A DNA stretch of 64,000 nt. Source: Cladobotryum mycophilum (lineage: Eukaryota; Ascomycota; Sordariomycetes; Hypocreales; Hypocreaceae). Positions 26,605 through 37,348 of this stretch are shown here, in pieces. Under the pieces are notes generated by a model. The model searched no databases, had not been told where the DNA came from, and worked only from the letters and a program-made list of their open reading frames with translations. A program made the position numbers and the translations under genes. The DNA lies in contig CM071589.1 in assembly GCA_036429605.1 (NCBI GenBank), positions 992,001 to 1,056,000 of the forward strand, in the 5' to 3' direction. Numbering within the stretch: the first letter of the stretch is position 1; each line of letters begins with the position of its first letter.

Positions 26605-28021
26605 CCTAATAAATTGAGTTGGGAGCTAAAGATGATGTTACATCGCAATCTCAAGAGCTCTACTCAATCTAGGGCGCCATCATGATTTATATGTTTCTCT
26701 AAGTCATGCTGCTCACCTCACCAATGTAATGGCCCATGTAATCTGCCCTGGCTACCGAGTCCATAATCCTCGTATTCACGGACCACGGCGAGGTCGGCGA
26801 TGACACCTTAGACGTATTAGGAAGCTGGACTTACAGAGCGATCTGCACGCTAAGAACCTGACCCTTGAGACATTCGAGCAGTCTTGCTCTCAACTAACAA
26901 GGTAAATTCACCGGTAGATGCGCTTGATCCTGCCCTCTAACCTAATGGTAGTATGTTGTTCGTCTTGTTCCTTGTCAGCATATGTAGGCTAGCCGATACG
27001 AGATATGCATGGGAGCGTCGGCCATCATCCGAATCGTAGGGGATCAGAGACTAGGATCGGATCATCGGAAAGCATTATCCATAGTTTGGGGCTTACTCGG
27101 CCGCGTATCCGGAGACTGATCACCATGCAGAGACGGACTTCAGGGAAACGAGCCTTTAAAAATTAACGTATAGACTGGAGCTTACCAAGTTATAATTGCT
27201 CTGTTATAGATGCGCTTTGGCACCGCTGTGCGCCTAATAGAGGGCATTCGTGTGTTGTCTTTATTATTCTCCGTATGGTTTCAAGGGACTCCAAGGGTCG
27301 AGGGGGTCAACACCGAAGCGTTGCATATGATGCAGAACCAAGTGGGTGTAAAACCTGGTTTCTATTACGTCTTCTACATTATTTTGTCTCCTTCAAATAC
27401 GGTTATCCATGTTGGTTCCTTTACTTTTTCCTCTCGTGGTCTCGAAGCAGCAGATGGTAGGTGGATGACTCGCGATGAGCCGATGACAAGCAGAAACTAG
27501 CTACGCTCATCGTTTCAAACTACAGTCTTTAGCAAATAAGAGATGGCATTGTCCAATTTTTGCAGATACTGTGATCGTCCGATGTTGAAGCCTTGGTGTG
27601 TATTCTGGAAGCAATCGCTTTCGTTTGGAGACGACCACATCGCCAATCTCAATGAAGGTCTTTATCATAGAGGGTGAAAGAAAGATAGCCTCGTTCTATT
27701 TGTATCTCCTACCAGAACGACAAATCTGTAGACTGTTTCCTGATAGAATATTTCATCACAGTTAGGTAAAAAGCTCGAGGAAAGTAGATTATGTGAATTA
27801 TTCGGATGAAAGTGGAATGCTCTCTTGAATCTACACCTTCGGACATATTTCTTATTCTGTTGAGGTCTCATTGCCTTGCAAATAATAAACGCCCACGCAT
27901 GGGGATAGAACTGCATAGAGCGGTAAACATATTACGAGCAATATAACTTCATTAAGAGCGGGGTCAATTACGACACTACCTTGCTCAAACACCGCAGATT
28001 TACAGGGTAGACTGACAAAAG
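26605..28021. other. Spacer, no recognised gene
   Basis: Upstream of both the sedolisin (minus) and GMC (plus) genes, so it holds two divergent promoters. The open frame at 27210-27500 (96 aa) resembles nothing I know and lacks support. Confidence 0.5.
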
Positions 28022-30116
28022 ATGTGGCCCTTTTCTGACAGTTACCCACAGCTACGACCAGAGGATGTCAATGGAAAGACATTTGATTATATTATCGTGG
28101 GCGGTATGTATTATATGAGGGCCCTTGTCTTAGCAGAATCTGTTTCTAATACCGTCATCCATAGGTGGCACGGCGGGATGCGTTCTCGCCTCTCGCTTAT
28201 CAGAAGACCCGACAGTCAGCATCCTGGTCATAGAAAGAGGCCTAGTCGAGAACAATTGGATGTCCCGCGTGCCGTTGCTCAGTCTGAACTTCCATGCATC
28301 AACCAGTCCAGCCGTCAAAGATCGCTACTCTGTTCCCATCATGGCACGAGGAGGATACAAGTTACAGCTCGTCACAGGTCAGATCTTGGGCGGTACATCG
28401 CGAATAAATTCTACTCTGTCAACACGGGGCGCTGCTGGAGGATACAACGATTGGGCTGAGTCGCTGGGCCTCACTGATTGGAGCTGGGATAAAGTCGAGC
28501 CGCATTTCAAGTCGCTTGAGACGGCCATATCAGCCCCAGATGACCCATCCCGTGGTCATCAAGGTAAGAATACCCAACTAAAGCATGTGATCCGGGGGAC
28601 CTGATGTTGACGAATCGTTCTCAAGGTCCTCTTCGCGTGCGGCTAGTCCCCGAGGCGCATGAGTGGTTCTCATAGTAAGTAGCAGACGATTCTGATGCTC
28701 AACTTGACATGCTAGAGGAGATTAGACTGTAACTAACAATGCTCGAAGCATGGGGAAACCATGTCAGGCACTTGGACTACCAATTTGTCGCGATGTCAAT
28801 TCATCCAAAGCTCCAGCGCAGGGCTACTTCAACATTGACTCGGCCATAAACCTCCGCAGCCAGCGCGAGTCTGCGTTTTCGGCCTTTTTGAATGAGCATA
28901 TTGCGATACAAAGGGGGTCACATCTGTCGGTATGTACTGGCACTGTGGCAACCAAACTAGAACTTGATGCGGAAAAGGGAACTGTCACGGGTGTGCATAT
29001 CCGTTTAACTGGAGGGGCTGGCCCTGACCACTTCGTCAAGGCTCAACGAGAGGTCATTATCTGTAGTGGAGCATTCGGCACCCCCAGCTACTTTTGTTGA
29101 GTGGCATTGGCCCCAAAGGTGAGCTGGACAAACATGACATTCCGCAAGTTTGCGAGCTTCCAGTTGGAAGGAATCTAAAGGATCACATGTGTTTTGCCGT
29201 CATGCTTGAGGTTCCCGGATGGGAGACTGTTCTCGGCATATTCAACATCTTTCGAGCACTATGGATGCTTGTCCTTTATCTGGTCTGGGGAATTGGGGTC
29301 TTTGCTAATGGCGTATCGCCACGAGCCATCTTTATGCGAACCGCCTGCATAGACGACGAGTGCAAAGTGAAGTTGAGAGATGAAAACGGAACGGACACTA
29401 TGGATGCTACAAAGCCCGAAAATGTTCCAGACGTCGAAATCATGATGGTGCCGAGCAGCTCCTTTGACCGCATTGTCACAGGTAAAAGCATAATTAGTTT
29501 CCTCAGTGGTTTGCTCCAGCCGGCTTCTGTGGGACACCTGGAACTGGCCTCGACAAATCCAGAGGATCATATGCAAGTTTTTTACCCCTACTTCACGGAT
29601 CCACAGGACCTCGTCACTTGCAGAAAAGCTGCGCGCTTCTCTATGCGCCTTGCTCAGGAATTCGTACAAAATTCTGACTACCCATATCCCGCCTCAGTGT
29701 TCATGGCGCCGTCAATCAACAATGAAACATTGCCCCCGGACATATCGGAAGCTTCAACAAAGACGGTGGTGCCGTTGAGTGATTTGGAAAAGACGTGGGA
29801 CACTGTCACCGACGCGGAAATCGACGAATATGTGCTGGCGCTTGGTATTTCGGGTCTTCACTTCTCTTGCACCTGTCGCATGTCTCTGAGTCCAAAGGAC
29901 GGCGTGGTTGATGAGGAGCTTCGAGTTCATGGCTTCAGCAACCTCCGTGTTGCCGACACGAGTGCCTTTCCAAAGCTGCCGTCAGCTCACACGATGCTGC
30001 CATCCATGATGATGGGGGCACGATGTGCAGACTTTATCAGATCTGAATCGAGGGGAAAAAAGAGGTGTGATGAAGATTGTTATAACAGAATCACCTACAA
30101 ACGCGATAGGCTGTGA
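28022..30116 (+). CDS. GMC-family FAD oxidoreductase (one apparent frameshift)
   Basis: Glucose-methanol-choline family flavoprotein that oxidises alcohols. Exons are 28022-28103, 28165-28563, 28626-28674 and 28749-30116. The FAD-binding motif YIIVGGGTAGCVLASRL starts near residue 23, the second family signature region is GGTSRINST (usually GGSSxxNxM), and the C-terminus has FSNLRVADTSAFPKLPSAHTMLPSMMMG. The catalytic pair would be His548 (LHFSCTCRM) and His591 (SAHT). CTCRM replaces the usual GTCRM. The frame breaks at GAFGTP: the family continues QLLLLSGIGP, found one frame over, next to a five-C run at 29081-29085. With one more C the length is 632 aa. No signal peptide is seen, so it is probably intracellular. 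The substrate is unknown. Confidence 0.9.
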
Positions 30117-31524
30117 TCTTGTATGTTCGTGCTGGTTATATTAACGCGTTTCCTTTGCTAATTCTACGTCTGATTGGGCTGAATGCATCTTACCAGCGTT
30201 GCCCTTTGGTCTGCCAATTAAATACTACGATTGTTTGTGATTGAGGCTCTAATTTCACCTCCATCCGTCTCAGGACTAAATACCTACTAGTCCAAACATG
30301 CGTACACAATAATAATGGATAACTCAAAGCTGGCAATATCACGCAGTCAAAGCTCCAGTGGTCCACGGCGCGAAACCCCACGTTGACATATTATATTGCA
30401 TGCAAGACTGCGGAGCAAAAATACGATCCACTCTGACAAGGATACTGCCGTTTATGTCGTTTTGTGGCTATGTTCTAGGCCGCCAGAACGTCTCTCTCTA
30501 CCTATGGGAGCTATCCTTCGGTATGTCGCGATGTGTACTGATAGCCTGGAGGCCATTACCATCGAAACACGTATACATGCTTCTGCATATTGACACATTC
30601 AGGGCAGGGGTGTCAAATAATCACCATGCATTAGCTCATGGGGTACCTGTTGGCGTTTTTATGCTTATTGTTTAGATATGAGTGTAGGCATAATGGGACT
30701 GATTGTTGTTTGCTTGGAGTTTCCCTCCAGAATGTCATGTTCTCGTCTGTTATGGATGCCTGCAGGGGTTATATGGTATACATTCATCCCTGTTTTCGGC
30801 TCTCGGTGAGTCACCATTGGGCATGAATGCCCAATTGTCTTGCATTATGATAGACATACTGTCGCTGTCGCCTTTAAGAAAGGATAACCTCAGGGATAAG
30901 AAAATGAGGCTCAATATACGGATGCATACAGGCAGCTAGCTAGCTCTGTACGGGAACACAATCAATTCGTTTTCATCCTTCTGGGAGTTGTTCAGCCGTT
31001 GAACTAAGCTTCCTGGCAACCCAGTCGGCATAGAACCAATTCCGCGCGCCACAGTAACGGGCACGGCAATGGCCCAACCTTTATTGCATGCGGTCGATCC
31101 AAGCACAATCTTCGTGCCACGTAGCTACACCGGTAGAGACCTTCATGGTTACGTTCTCTCGTCAATATCCTAGACGCAAGGCTTGCAGGATAGCGTTGTC
31201 AATTCATCCTCACACTGCTATCGGAGCCCATGTTTAATCTGGCTCTATCCATACGAGACAAAGAGGAATCCAATTTCTGAGCAGGGTTTTCCTAGCATGT
31301 AGACCTTGCTATTCTCTGCGAGCCTAGTAATGCCACATATCGACGTCCAATCCCAGAATATCCTGTGGACACACTCGCTTTGAGCATAGACATTGACTGG
31401 TCTCGTCTGTTTGCCATAAGATGTCCTGTTCCCTGAGTGTAAATTAGTCGACATGGCGACTGAAGGGGTGAAATAGCAAAACGACAATTGCGCTTACCTT
31501 ACCGGCTTTGAGCATATACTCACA
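30117..31524. other. Spacer, no recognised gene
   Basis: Several 60-105 aa frames overlap on both strands without recognisable motifs. The region near 31250-31520 is the likely promoter of the first membrane-protein paralogue. Confidence 0.5.
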
Positions 31525-33376
31525 ATGCCCGAGATTTATACACCAATCCCAGATGATTCCTACCTTCTGGGTCGAACGTTCTACAAACCTACGGCCCACG
31601 GTCATCTATGGGCCATTGCTCTCAAAAGCAAGCACGGCTTCATCTTGACGTCAGCCACATCTGCTGCTCTGGCTTTCATTTTCGCACGCATCTGGAGACT
31701 TGTCTGTTTCCTGGCCTTGTCGTTCCCTGGAAGAAGACCGACACGACGTAGATATGTAGCCCTAGTGACGCTCTGGAACTCCAGCGGCCCCCTTTATGCG
31801 CTTCGGGAGTTGTCGAGAAACATTTTTCACTGCTTCGGGCGTTCTTGGGAGATTTCGCTTACGCCATTTTGTTCTGTGCTCTAGCATGCATCATCTACGG
31901 CGGGGGCATATCGCTGAGTATCATTGCACCCTCACGGTTGCAGCTCGGCAACGTCGCGCCAGTGCGGCCAAGCATACTTTATTATCCGGATCCCCCAGAT
32001 GATAGAAACGATGCCGAGATGCTCCAATGGTATAGTCTCGTCTCCGCAGAGAACTTGCGCGCTCTTGGTAGCGTGGATGCTGCCAAATCCGAAACAAGAA
32101 AGAGAGTGACTATCACGACCAACAAGACCGGTTACTACAAGGATAACGGTACATTTGGATTGAACTACACGTACAGCATCACAGGCGTTGATCTCGGCCT
32201 ACAGCACGGAAATGGTCTTCTCTTGAATGTCAGTGGTTCTTGCAGGACTGAATATGACTGGCTTGTTAGCAAGACAGCCGCCGAAGATATTTACTACCTG
32301 TGGAACAACGAAACGATGGAGCAACGGGTGCCAATCGACAATCTCACTATTCTGAATACCCCAAACGCAATATTCATAAAGCGCCCAGAACCTTGGCTGC
32401 TAGAGCCTAAGGATACGGGCAACACATCGTTTGCCATTATTGTCACGTCGGCCTATCGAGCCAGTCTTAAGCCAGGATCAGACCCATGGTACAAAACAGA
32501 GCCTCTCAATTCAACAACCGGCACACCATACAGTGGTGTGTCCTTTCGCATTCAGCGCGGAAGGCCAGTTCTTTCGTGCTGGCAGCATGATCAGTGGAGC
32601 TATGGAACCAGGAATCGCACCTACGTAAGCGACGTCACTGAACTCGGCGAGATACCCGATATCAAGATCAAGCCGGCGTTGATACACGTTCTGAGGACCG
32701 TGTTTGACATCCCGGTATTGGTGAATTTAGGAATTGCCAGCGGCGACTCGGCATTGAAGCCTGGGATCAAATCCCTGGACAGAAAGGCAGATTTCATCGA
32801 CGCGGAAACGAGTCGCATAGAGTACGACATGGAACGTTTACTCTTTGCCAGCTTCATCAAGTCGAAAAATGCTCTCGTTGACACCACTATGTTTGAGAGC
32901 CGAGGCCCGCTCAAGAACATCATGGGCTATTCACGGTCTGAGCCGCTGCCGGGCGTGGGAGACTTCGTCATCTCAAGCAGCAAGATCCAGACCTTTTCCA
33001 TGCTGGGTCTGATTGTTCTCCTCGTGGTTTTGCTGGTTCTTCTTGCCATAGAAGTCGCCATCATGTTGATTCTCAGCTTCTACCAATCGAGAGAAGCCCA
33101 GTCCAACATGCCCCCCAGGACCCCGAGACGTTATTCATGTCCAACGCTGACAATGACGCACGGCCGATTGGGTCTGGAGTATTGGCTCTTTCCAAGGCGC
33201 TCTCTGCATCGCAATTATTTTATCGTATTCATGAGCCGGAAGAGAACCGGTCACAGAAGGAGTGTAAGTGTGCTCGACGGTTCACTGAAGCTAGTGACGG
33301 CCAAGATTTTGGGGTACTTGAAGGGTGCTCCCAGGACGAGCTTAAGGGACAGGCTCGGCGACCTTCACGTGTGTAA
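31525..33376 (+). CDS. Unrecognised three-span membrane protein, paralogue 1 (two apparent frameshifts)
   Basis: I do not recognise a named family. It aligns along its whole length with the gene at 35150. The predicted order is: short N-terminus, membrane span (about 41-66), cytosolic loop rich in Arg (GRRPTRRRY), second span, a domain of about 350 residues with many N-glycosylation sequons (NYTY, NVSG, NETM, NTSF, NSTT), third span (LGLIVLLVVLLVLLAIEVAIML) and a C-terminal tail of about 100 residues. Shared short motifs include ITGVDLGLQHG, RPVLSCWQHDQWSYG and LVDTTMFE. Two frame switches break it, after FGRSWE (GGG at 31847-31849; the paralogue has a longer G run) and at the six-C run 33111-33116. 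One extra base at each gives 617 aa, against 616 in the intact paralogue. The longer frame running to 33467 is nonsense after the second break. Confidence 0.8.
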
Positions 33377-33850
33377 ATGGCCCCCGTTCCCCCTCAGACT
33401 TCTTCAAAAGAAGAGGAGTATTGATGCGGTGTTTTATATTTATGGAGAAAGCTTTCAAACCAGATAGATATGGGTCAAATTGTACAAGTTTGAAGATTGT
33501 TCAGGAATATCGTGGCACGGCATTGATCGTATGAATTGTATGCAGTTTAATGTAGCACCTGTAAATCTTATCATCAACACTGCATGAGATTCCGAGGCTG
33601 GTGGTGAAAGACTTAATGTGCACGATTGTGTGGAGGACGCTTTCCATAGCCGATGCTGTTGGTGGACGAGAGGGCTCCCCTCTCATAGAGCCCCAAGAGC
33701 AGAGAAGAATGGACCAGAACAGCTGGATCTAGGAATCTATTCACAACCGAAAGTCCTTCTTTCTCATACAAGGCAAACAATCCGCATGCAGGTCGCAAGA
33801 AGTTGTAGACAAATCTGGCATTTCAACCCCTATTAGGAATTTGCGGTATT

Positions 33851-34557
33851 TTACAACGCACTTGATGCAACCGTCTGGAGATTGGTTTCACTGTTTGAAC
33901 CTCCACATTTATATATTGTTCTGCAGATATGGTCGGCCAATAAGTACGCGTGTTGATTTGTAGGGGCCGCCTTGTCGCCCAGGTGGCAAACTCGGATGGA
34001 GACGAAGTGCCGAGGATTTTGGCATACCTTAATGAGACTGCAGATCACCCCGCCAATACGTGTTCCAAGGCATCGCAAGGCTGCCAAGCAATATAAATAA
34101 TCTGGTAGTGATCTTCTGTATGTGGCAAATAGTGGTGTTTTTTGTAACCTCGTTGGCTGCCTCGCGGTGGTTTTCATCAACCAGTCGTGTACACGCCTGA
34201 AAGCAACAAGGACTTCATTGGTGACATGCTGTGTGTAAAATTCTGAGGTGTGTGTGCTATGTGTTTCGTGACTGGGCCCTGGATCGGCCAAACGACTTTC
34301 GGTGCCGGCAGTTAGTCTTTCACCTCAATACCTGGGGAGGGCATTGCCTTTTTATTGATTTCTCCATGACTTTGCATATTGACCAATGAGGGGATATAAG
34401 ATGCATCTGATACGCATGGTACATTAGCTTGCAGAATGTTTGCGGGTACCTTGGCACAGCCCTTAGATCTCACTGGACGCTTGATACGACTGATCATCGC
34501 TTCGATGCATTCCAGTCTCATGACTTCGGCTAAGGAGGCTGAGTGGTTGTTCGACAT
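33851..34557 (-). CDS. Possible small unknown gene on the opposite strand
   Basis: Two adjacent minus-strand frames, 34312-34557 (81 aa, beginning MSNNHSASLAEVMRL) and 33851-34291 (146 aa), look partly protein-like, for example HVTNEVLVAFRRVHDWLMK. They are in different frames and I found no clean intron to join them. It could be a decayed gene or chance. No function is suggested. Confidence 0.2.
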
Positions 34558-35068
34558 GATAAGCCTGCAGATGTTATCTCACTAGCATCTATCCCGGCTG
34601 TGTTTCACCCTGCAAAAGAATGTTAGTGAGGCTTGTTTCTGTTTCGCTGCAGCGTCCTGTGGCTCATTTATGCAGGCAAGTCGTCAGCCTCATGCTATCC
34701 ATGTACATGTCCATTTATGATACCTTTTTATTCATCAATGTAGCTGCCTAGTACTCAGCTTCCATCCCGTACATCCGGATATGCCGACAATAACGCTCGT
34801 AATACATACCTAGCCAAGTGTTATTGGATAGGATCCTGAGACATTGTTCGTTGGACCTGCACCATGTGAAAAGAAAATTGATGGCGACAGCCACTCAACA
34901 TGTGTCTACGGGGTTACTGACAAAGACAAGGCTTTACGGTTTTATGGCTGCCTAATCCTGCCCTGGGTCAGCCTTGGATATTGAAGGTAGACCTGTCGTC
35001 GGCCGAGATGTAAGTTGAGGTCATCTGCTGGAGTTTGGTTCTGTGTACCGTGGGTACGGGCCCGTGGA

Positions 35069-35075
35069 TATAAAT
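35069..35075 (+). promoter_or_regulatory. TATA box of membrane-protein paralogue 2
   Basis: TATAAAT lies 75 bp before the ATG at 35150, a usual distance for a short fungal leader. Confidence 0.45.
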
Positions 35076-35149
35076 TGGGGTCGGTTCGTCCCCGTGGGGA
35101 GTTAAAAGAATAAACCCTACAATCACTCAACTCAACATACCTATTCACA

Positions 35150-37000
35150 ATGGCCGAATTCAACATCCCAGTTTCGGATAACTCCTATATACTGAACCAT
35201 CAATTCTACATGCCGACTGATGAAGGGAGTGTTTGGGCGATAGCCCTCAGAAACACGGACGGGACACTCCTAACGGCAGGCATCTCCGTTGCCCTGACCG
35301 TCATTTTCATGCGTCTCTGGAGGATTATCTGCTTCATAGCATTATCACATCCAGGAAGACGAACACGACGCAGATACGCCGCGCTCGTAACGTTATGGAA
35401 CTCCAACGATCCCCTCGTTGCCTTCCGGGAGCTGGCTTCCTATAGTCTCCACTACTTTGGGAGCTCATGGGGGGACTTTGCCTACGGTCTTACCTTTTGC
35501 ATTTCGGCTTTTGTTATTTTTGGGGGCAGTTTGGCCCTAGGAATTGCTGGACCTTCTCTAGTACAAATCGGCCATGTCGCTCCAGTCCAGCCAAACAGAC
35601 TTTACTATCCGGAATATGCTGGCCCAAAGGACGTTGTAGGAACTCTCCAGCGCTATAGCCTCCTAGCAACAGAAACCCTGCGAGCTCTGGGGAGTGTTGA
35701 TATCGCCAAGGCCACCATGCGAAAAAGGGTGGTTGTTCAAGTTATGGATATGAACAACAATGGGAATAATACAGTACTACACATTGGGTACAGCTATAAT
35801 CTTACGGGCGTCGATTTTGGCCTTCAGCATGGAACAGATCTCGCTTTACAATCCCGAGGCCTTTGCATAACTGAATATGGATGGATCGTTGATGACCAGG
35901 ACGACACCAAAGATGTCTACCATTTGTGGGGACTTGAAGATCAAAAGGTGGTAGTCCCAATCGATGAACAAAGCGCCCAGGAAAGCCCACGGGCATTTTA
36001 TGGCATACACCCAGATGCGGTGAATCAGGTTAAGAAGGATGGCAACGTATCCTTTGCCATTGGGATATCGTCAGCTCACCGGGTGAGTTACAGTGCGGGA
36101 TCGGACCCATGGTATCAAACCGAGATTCGCAACCAGACCACAAACGATCAAGCAATTCATCAGACTGCTTTTCGGATCCAGCGCGCAAGACCGGTTCTTT
36201 CCTGCTGGCAACAAGATCAGTGGAGTTACGGGGCACACAAGGTGAACAGTGTTATGGAGCTTGGAAAAATTCCCGATATGAAGATCAAGCCAGTGTTACT
36301 GTATCTCCTACAAGATATTCTCGCATACCCAGTCTTGTATACTTTCGGTGTTTCCTGCGGAAACTCGGCCCTCAAATCCGGAAGATTAAACGCCATGTCT
36401 CTTGACGAAAGCACGGTTGACGCTCAAGCCTCTCACGTATTTGACGATATCGAGCGTTTGGTCATAGCCAGCTTCGTCAAATCAAGAAACGTCTTTGTTG
36501 ACACTACGATGTTCGAGACGCCCGGTCAGTTGAAAAATATTATGGAAACTGGACCGCCCTTAGATGCGGGAGAATTTGTTGTTTCAAGCCAAAACGTCCA
36601 AACCTTCTCCATGGTTGGCTTGATTGCCCTTGTGACGGTACTGGTAGCTCTGGTGCTAATAGAGCTCACGCTTACACTGCTTCTTCGAACTCGTCGATAC
36701 AACGAACCGCCAGCAAACTTAAGTCCTGAGGAATATAAGAGATCATCTATAAGGAGCAGCCTGTCAAACGAAGGTACCAGGCCACAGCAGACTAGAACCG
36801 GCACGACAATTCTATTCCAGGCACTCTCAGCATCACAGCTCTTCCGACGCATATACGAATTGGAGGATGATAAATCACTCAAGGACTGGAAATGTAGCCG
36901 GCAGTTTCCTGAGCCCAATGACGAGACCAAATTTGCGTTGGTGGATGAATGCACTCGAGAAGGTTGCAAAGGGCATATTCAAAGACCCACACGCTCATAG
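35150..37000 (+). CDS. Unrecognised three-span membrane protein, paralogue 2
   Basis: Single uninterrupted 616-aa frame, about half identical by eye to paralogue 1. Span 1 is about 41-66 (LLTAGISVALTVIFMRLW), followed by HPGRRTRRRY; span 2 is about 110-134; span 3 is about 487-512 (MVGLIALVTVLVALVLIEL). The domain between spans 2 and 3 (about 135-486) has sequons (NNTV, NLTG, NVSF, NQTT) and so probably faces outward. Repeated signature strings are LTGVDFGLQHG, RIQRARPVLSCWQQDQWSYG and VFVDTTMFETPG. The cytosolic tail carries conserved LSASQLFRRIYELED and spaced Cys residues (KCSRQ, ECTREGCKGH). No signal peptide or enzymatic motif is seen. A receptor, adhesin or transporter accessory role are all open. 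Confidence 0.87.
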   Translation: MAEFNIPVSDNSYILNHQFYMPTDEGSVWAIALRNTDGTLLTAGISVALTVIFMRLWRIICFIALSHPGRRTRRRYAALVTLWNSNDPLVAFRELASYSLHYFGSSWGDFAYGLTFCISAFVIFGGSLALGIAGPSLVQIGHVAPVQPNRLYYPEYAGPKDVVGTLQRYSLLATETLRALGSVDIAKATMRKRVVVQVMDMNNNGNNTVLHIGYSYNLTGVDFGLQHGTDLALQSRGLCITEYGWIVDDQDDTKDVYHLWGLEDQKVVVPIDEQSAQESPRAFYGIHPDAVNQVKKDGNVSFAIGISSAHRVSYSAGSDPWYQTEIRNQTTNDQAIHQTAFRIQRARPVLSCWQQDQWSYGAHKVNSVMELGKIPDMKIKPVLLYLLQDILAYPVLYTFGVSCGNSALKSGRLNAMSLDESTVDAQASHVFDDIERLVIASFVKSRNVFVDTTMFETPGQLKNIMETGPPLDAGEFVVSSQNVQTFSMVGLIALVTVLVALVLIELTLTLLLRTRRYNEPPANLSPEEYKRSSIRSSLSNEGTRPQQTRTGTTILFQALSASQLFRRIYELEDDKSLKDWKCSRQFPEPNDETKFALVDECTREGCKGHIQRPTRS

Positions 37001-37348
37001 TCGCCCCAAAAAGGCATCTGAACATTGTACTTTGATGCGCCATCATCTTATCCACCGTCCAATGTGGATTCTTCCGCATTTGCTGAGAATGGATTTTGTA
37101 AAGTGGGCAATCTATGTATACTAGGCTTGATGGCTATAGATCGAAGTTGGAATAGAAAGAACAAGGTAAATAATGGCACCTAGTTTCTCGGGGTGAATGA
37201 TAGTTAGAGATAGCAAAGACTTGATTTCCTATGAATCTACGTAGCTATCTAGCTAGATCGATCGTTAATAAATCCTCACTACACTTCAAACTACTGAAAC
37301 ATCGTTTATGATTTCGTAGAGGGAACTCTTATTTCTTATACTGTTGCG
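37001..37348. other. 3' spacer between paralogue 2 and the amidase
   Basis: No coding sequence seen; a GATC-rich short palindromic patch (AGCTAGATCGATCG) lies near 37250-37263. Confidence 0.5.

Larger units (their letters stand above)
33377..35149. other. Spacer between the two paralogues
   Basis: Mostly non-coding, apart from two low-confidence minus-strand frames listed separately (33851-34557). The last 100 bp contain the promoter of paralogue 2. Confidence 0.5.

Noticed and set aside
32990..33467. C-terminus of membrane paralogue 1 running to 33467
   Set aside because: After the six-C run this frame no longer matches paralogue 2, while the frame ending at 33376 does.
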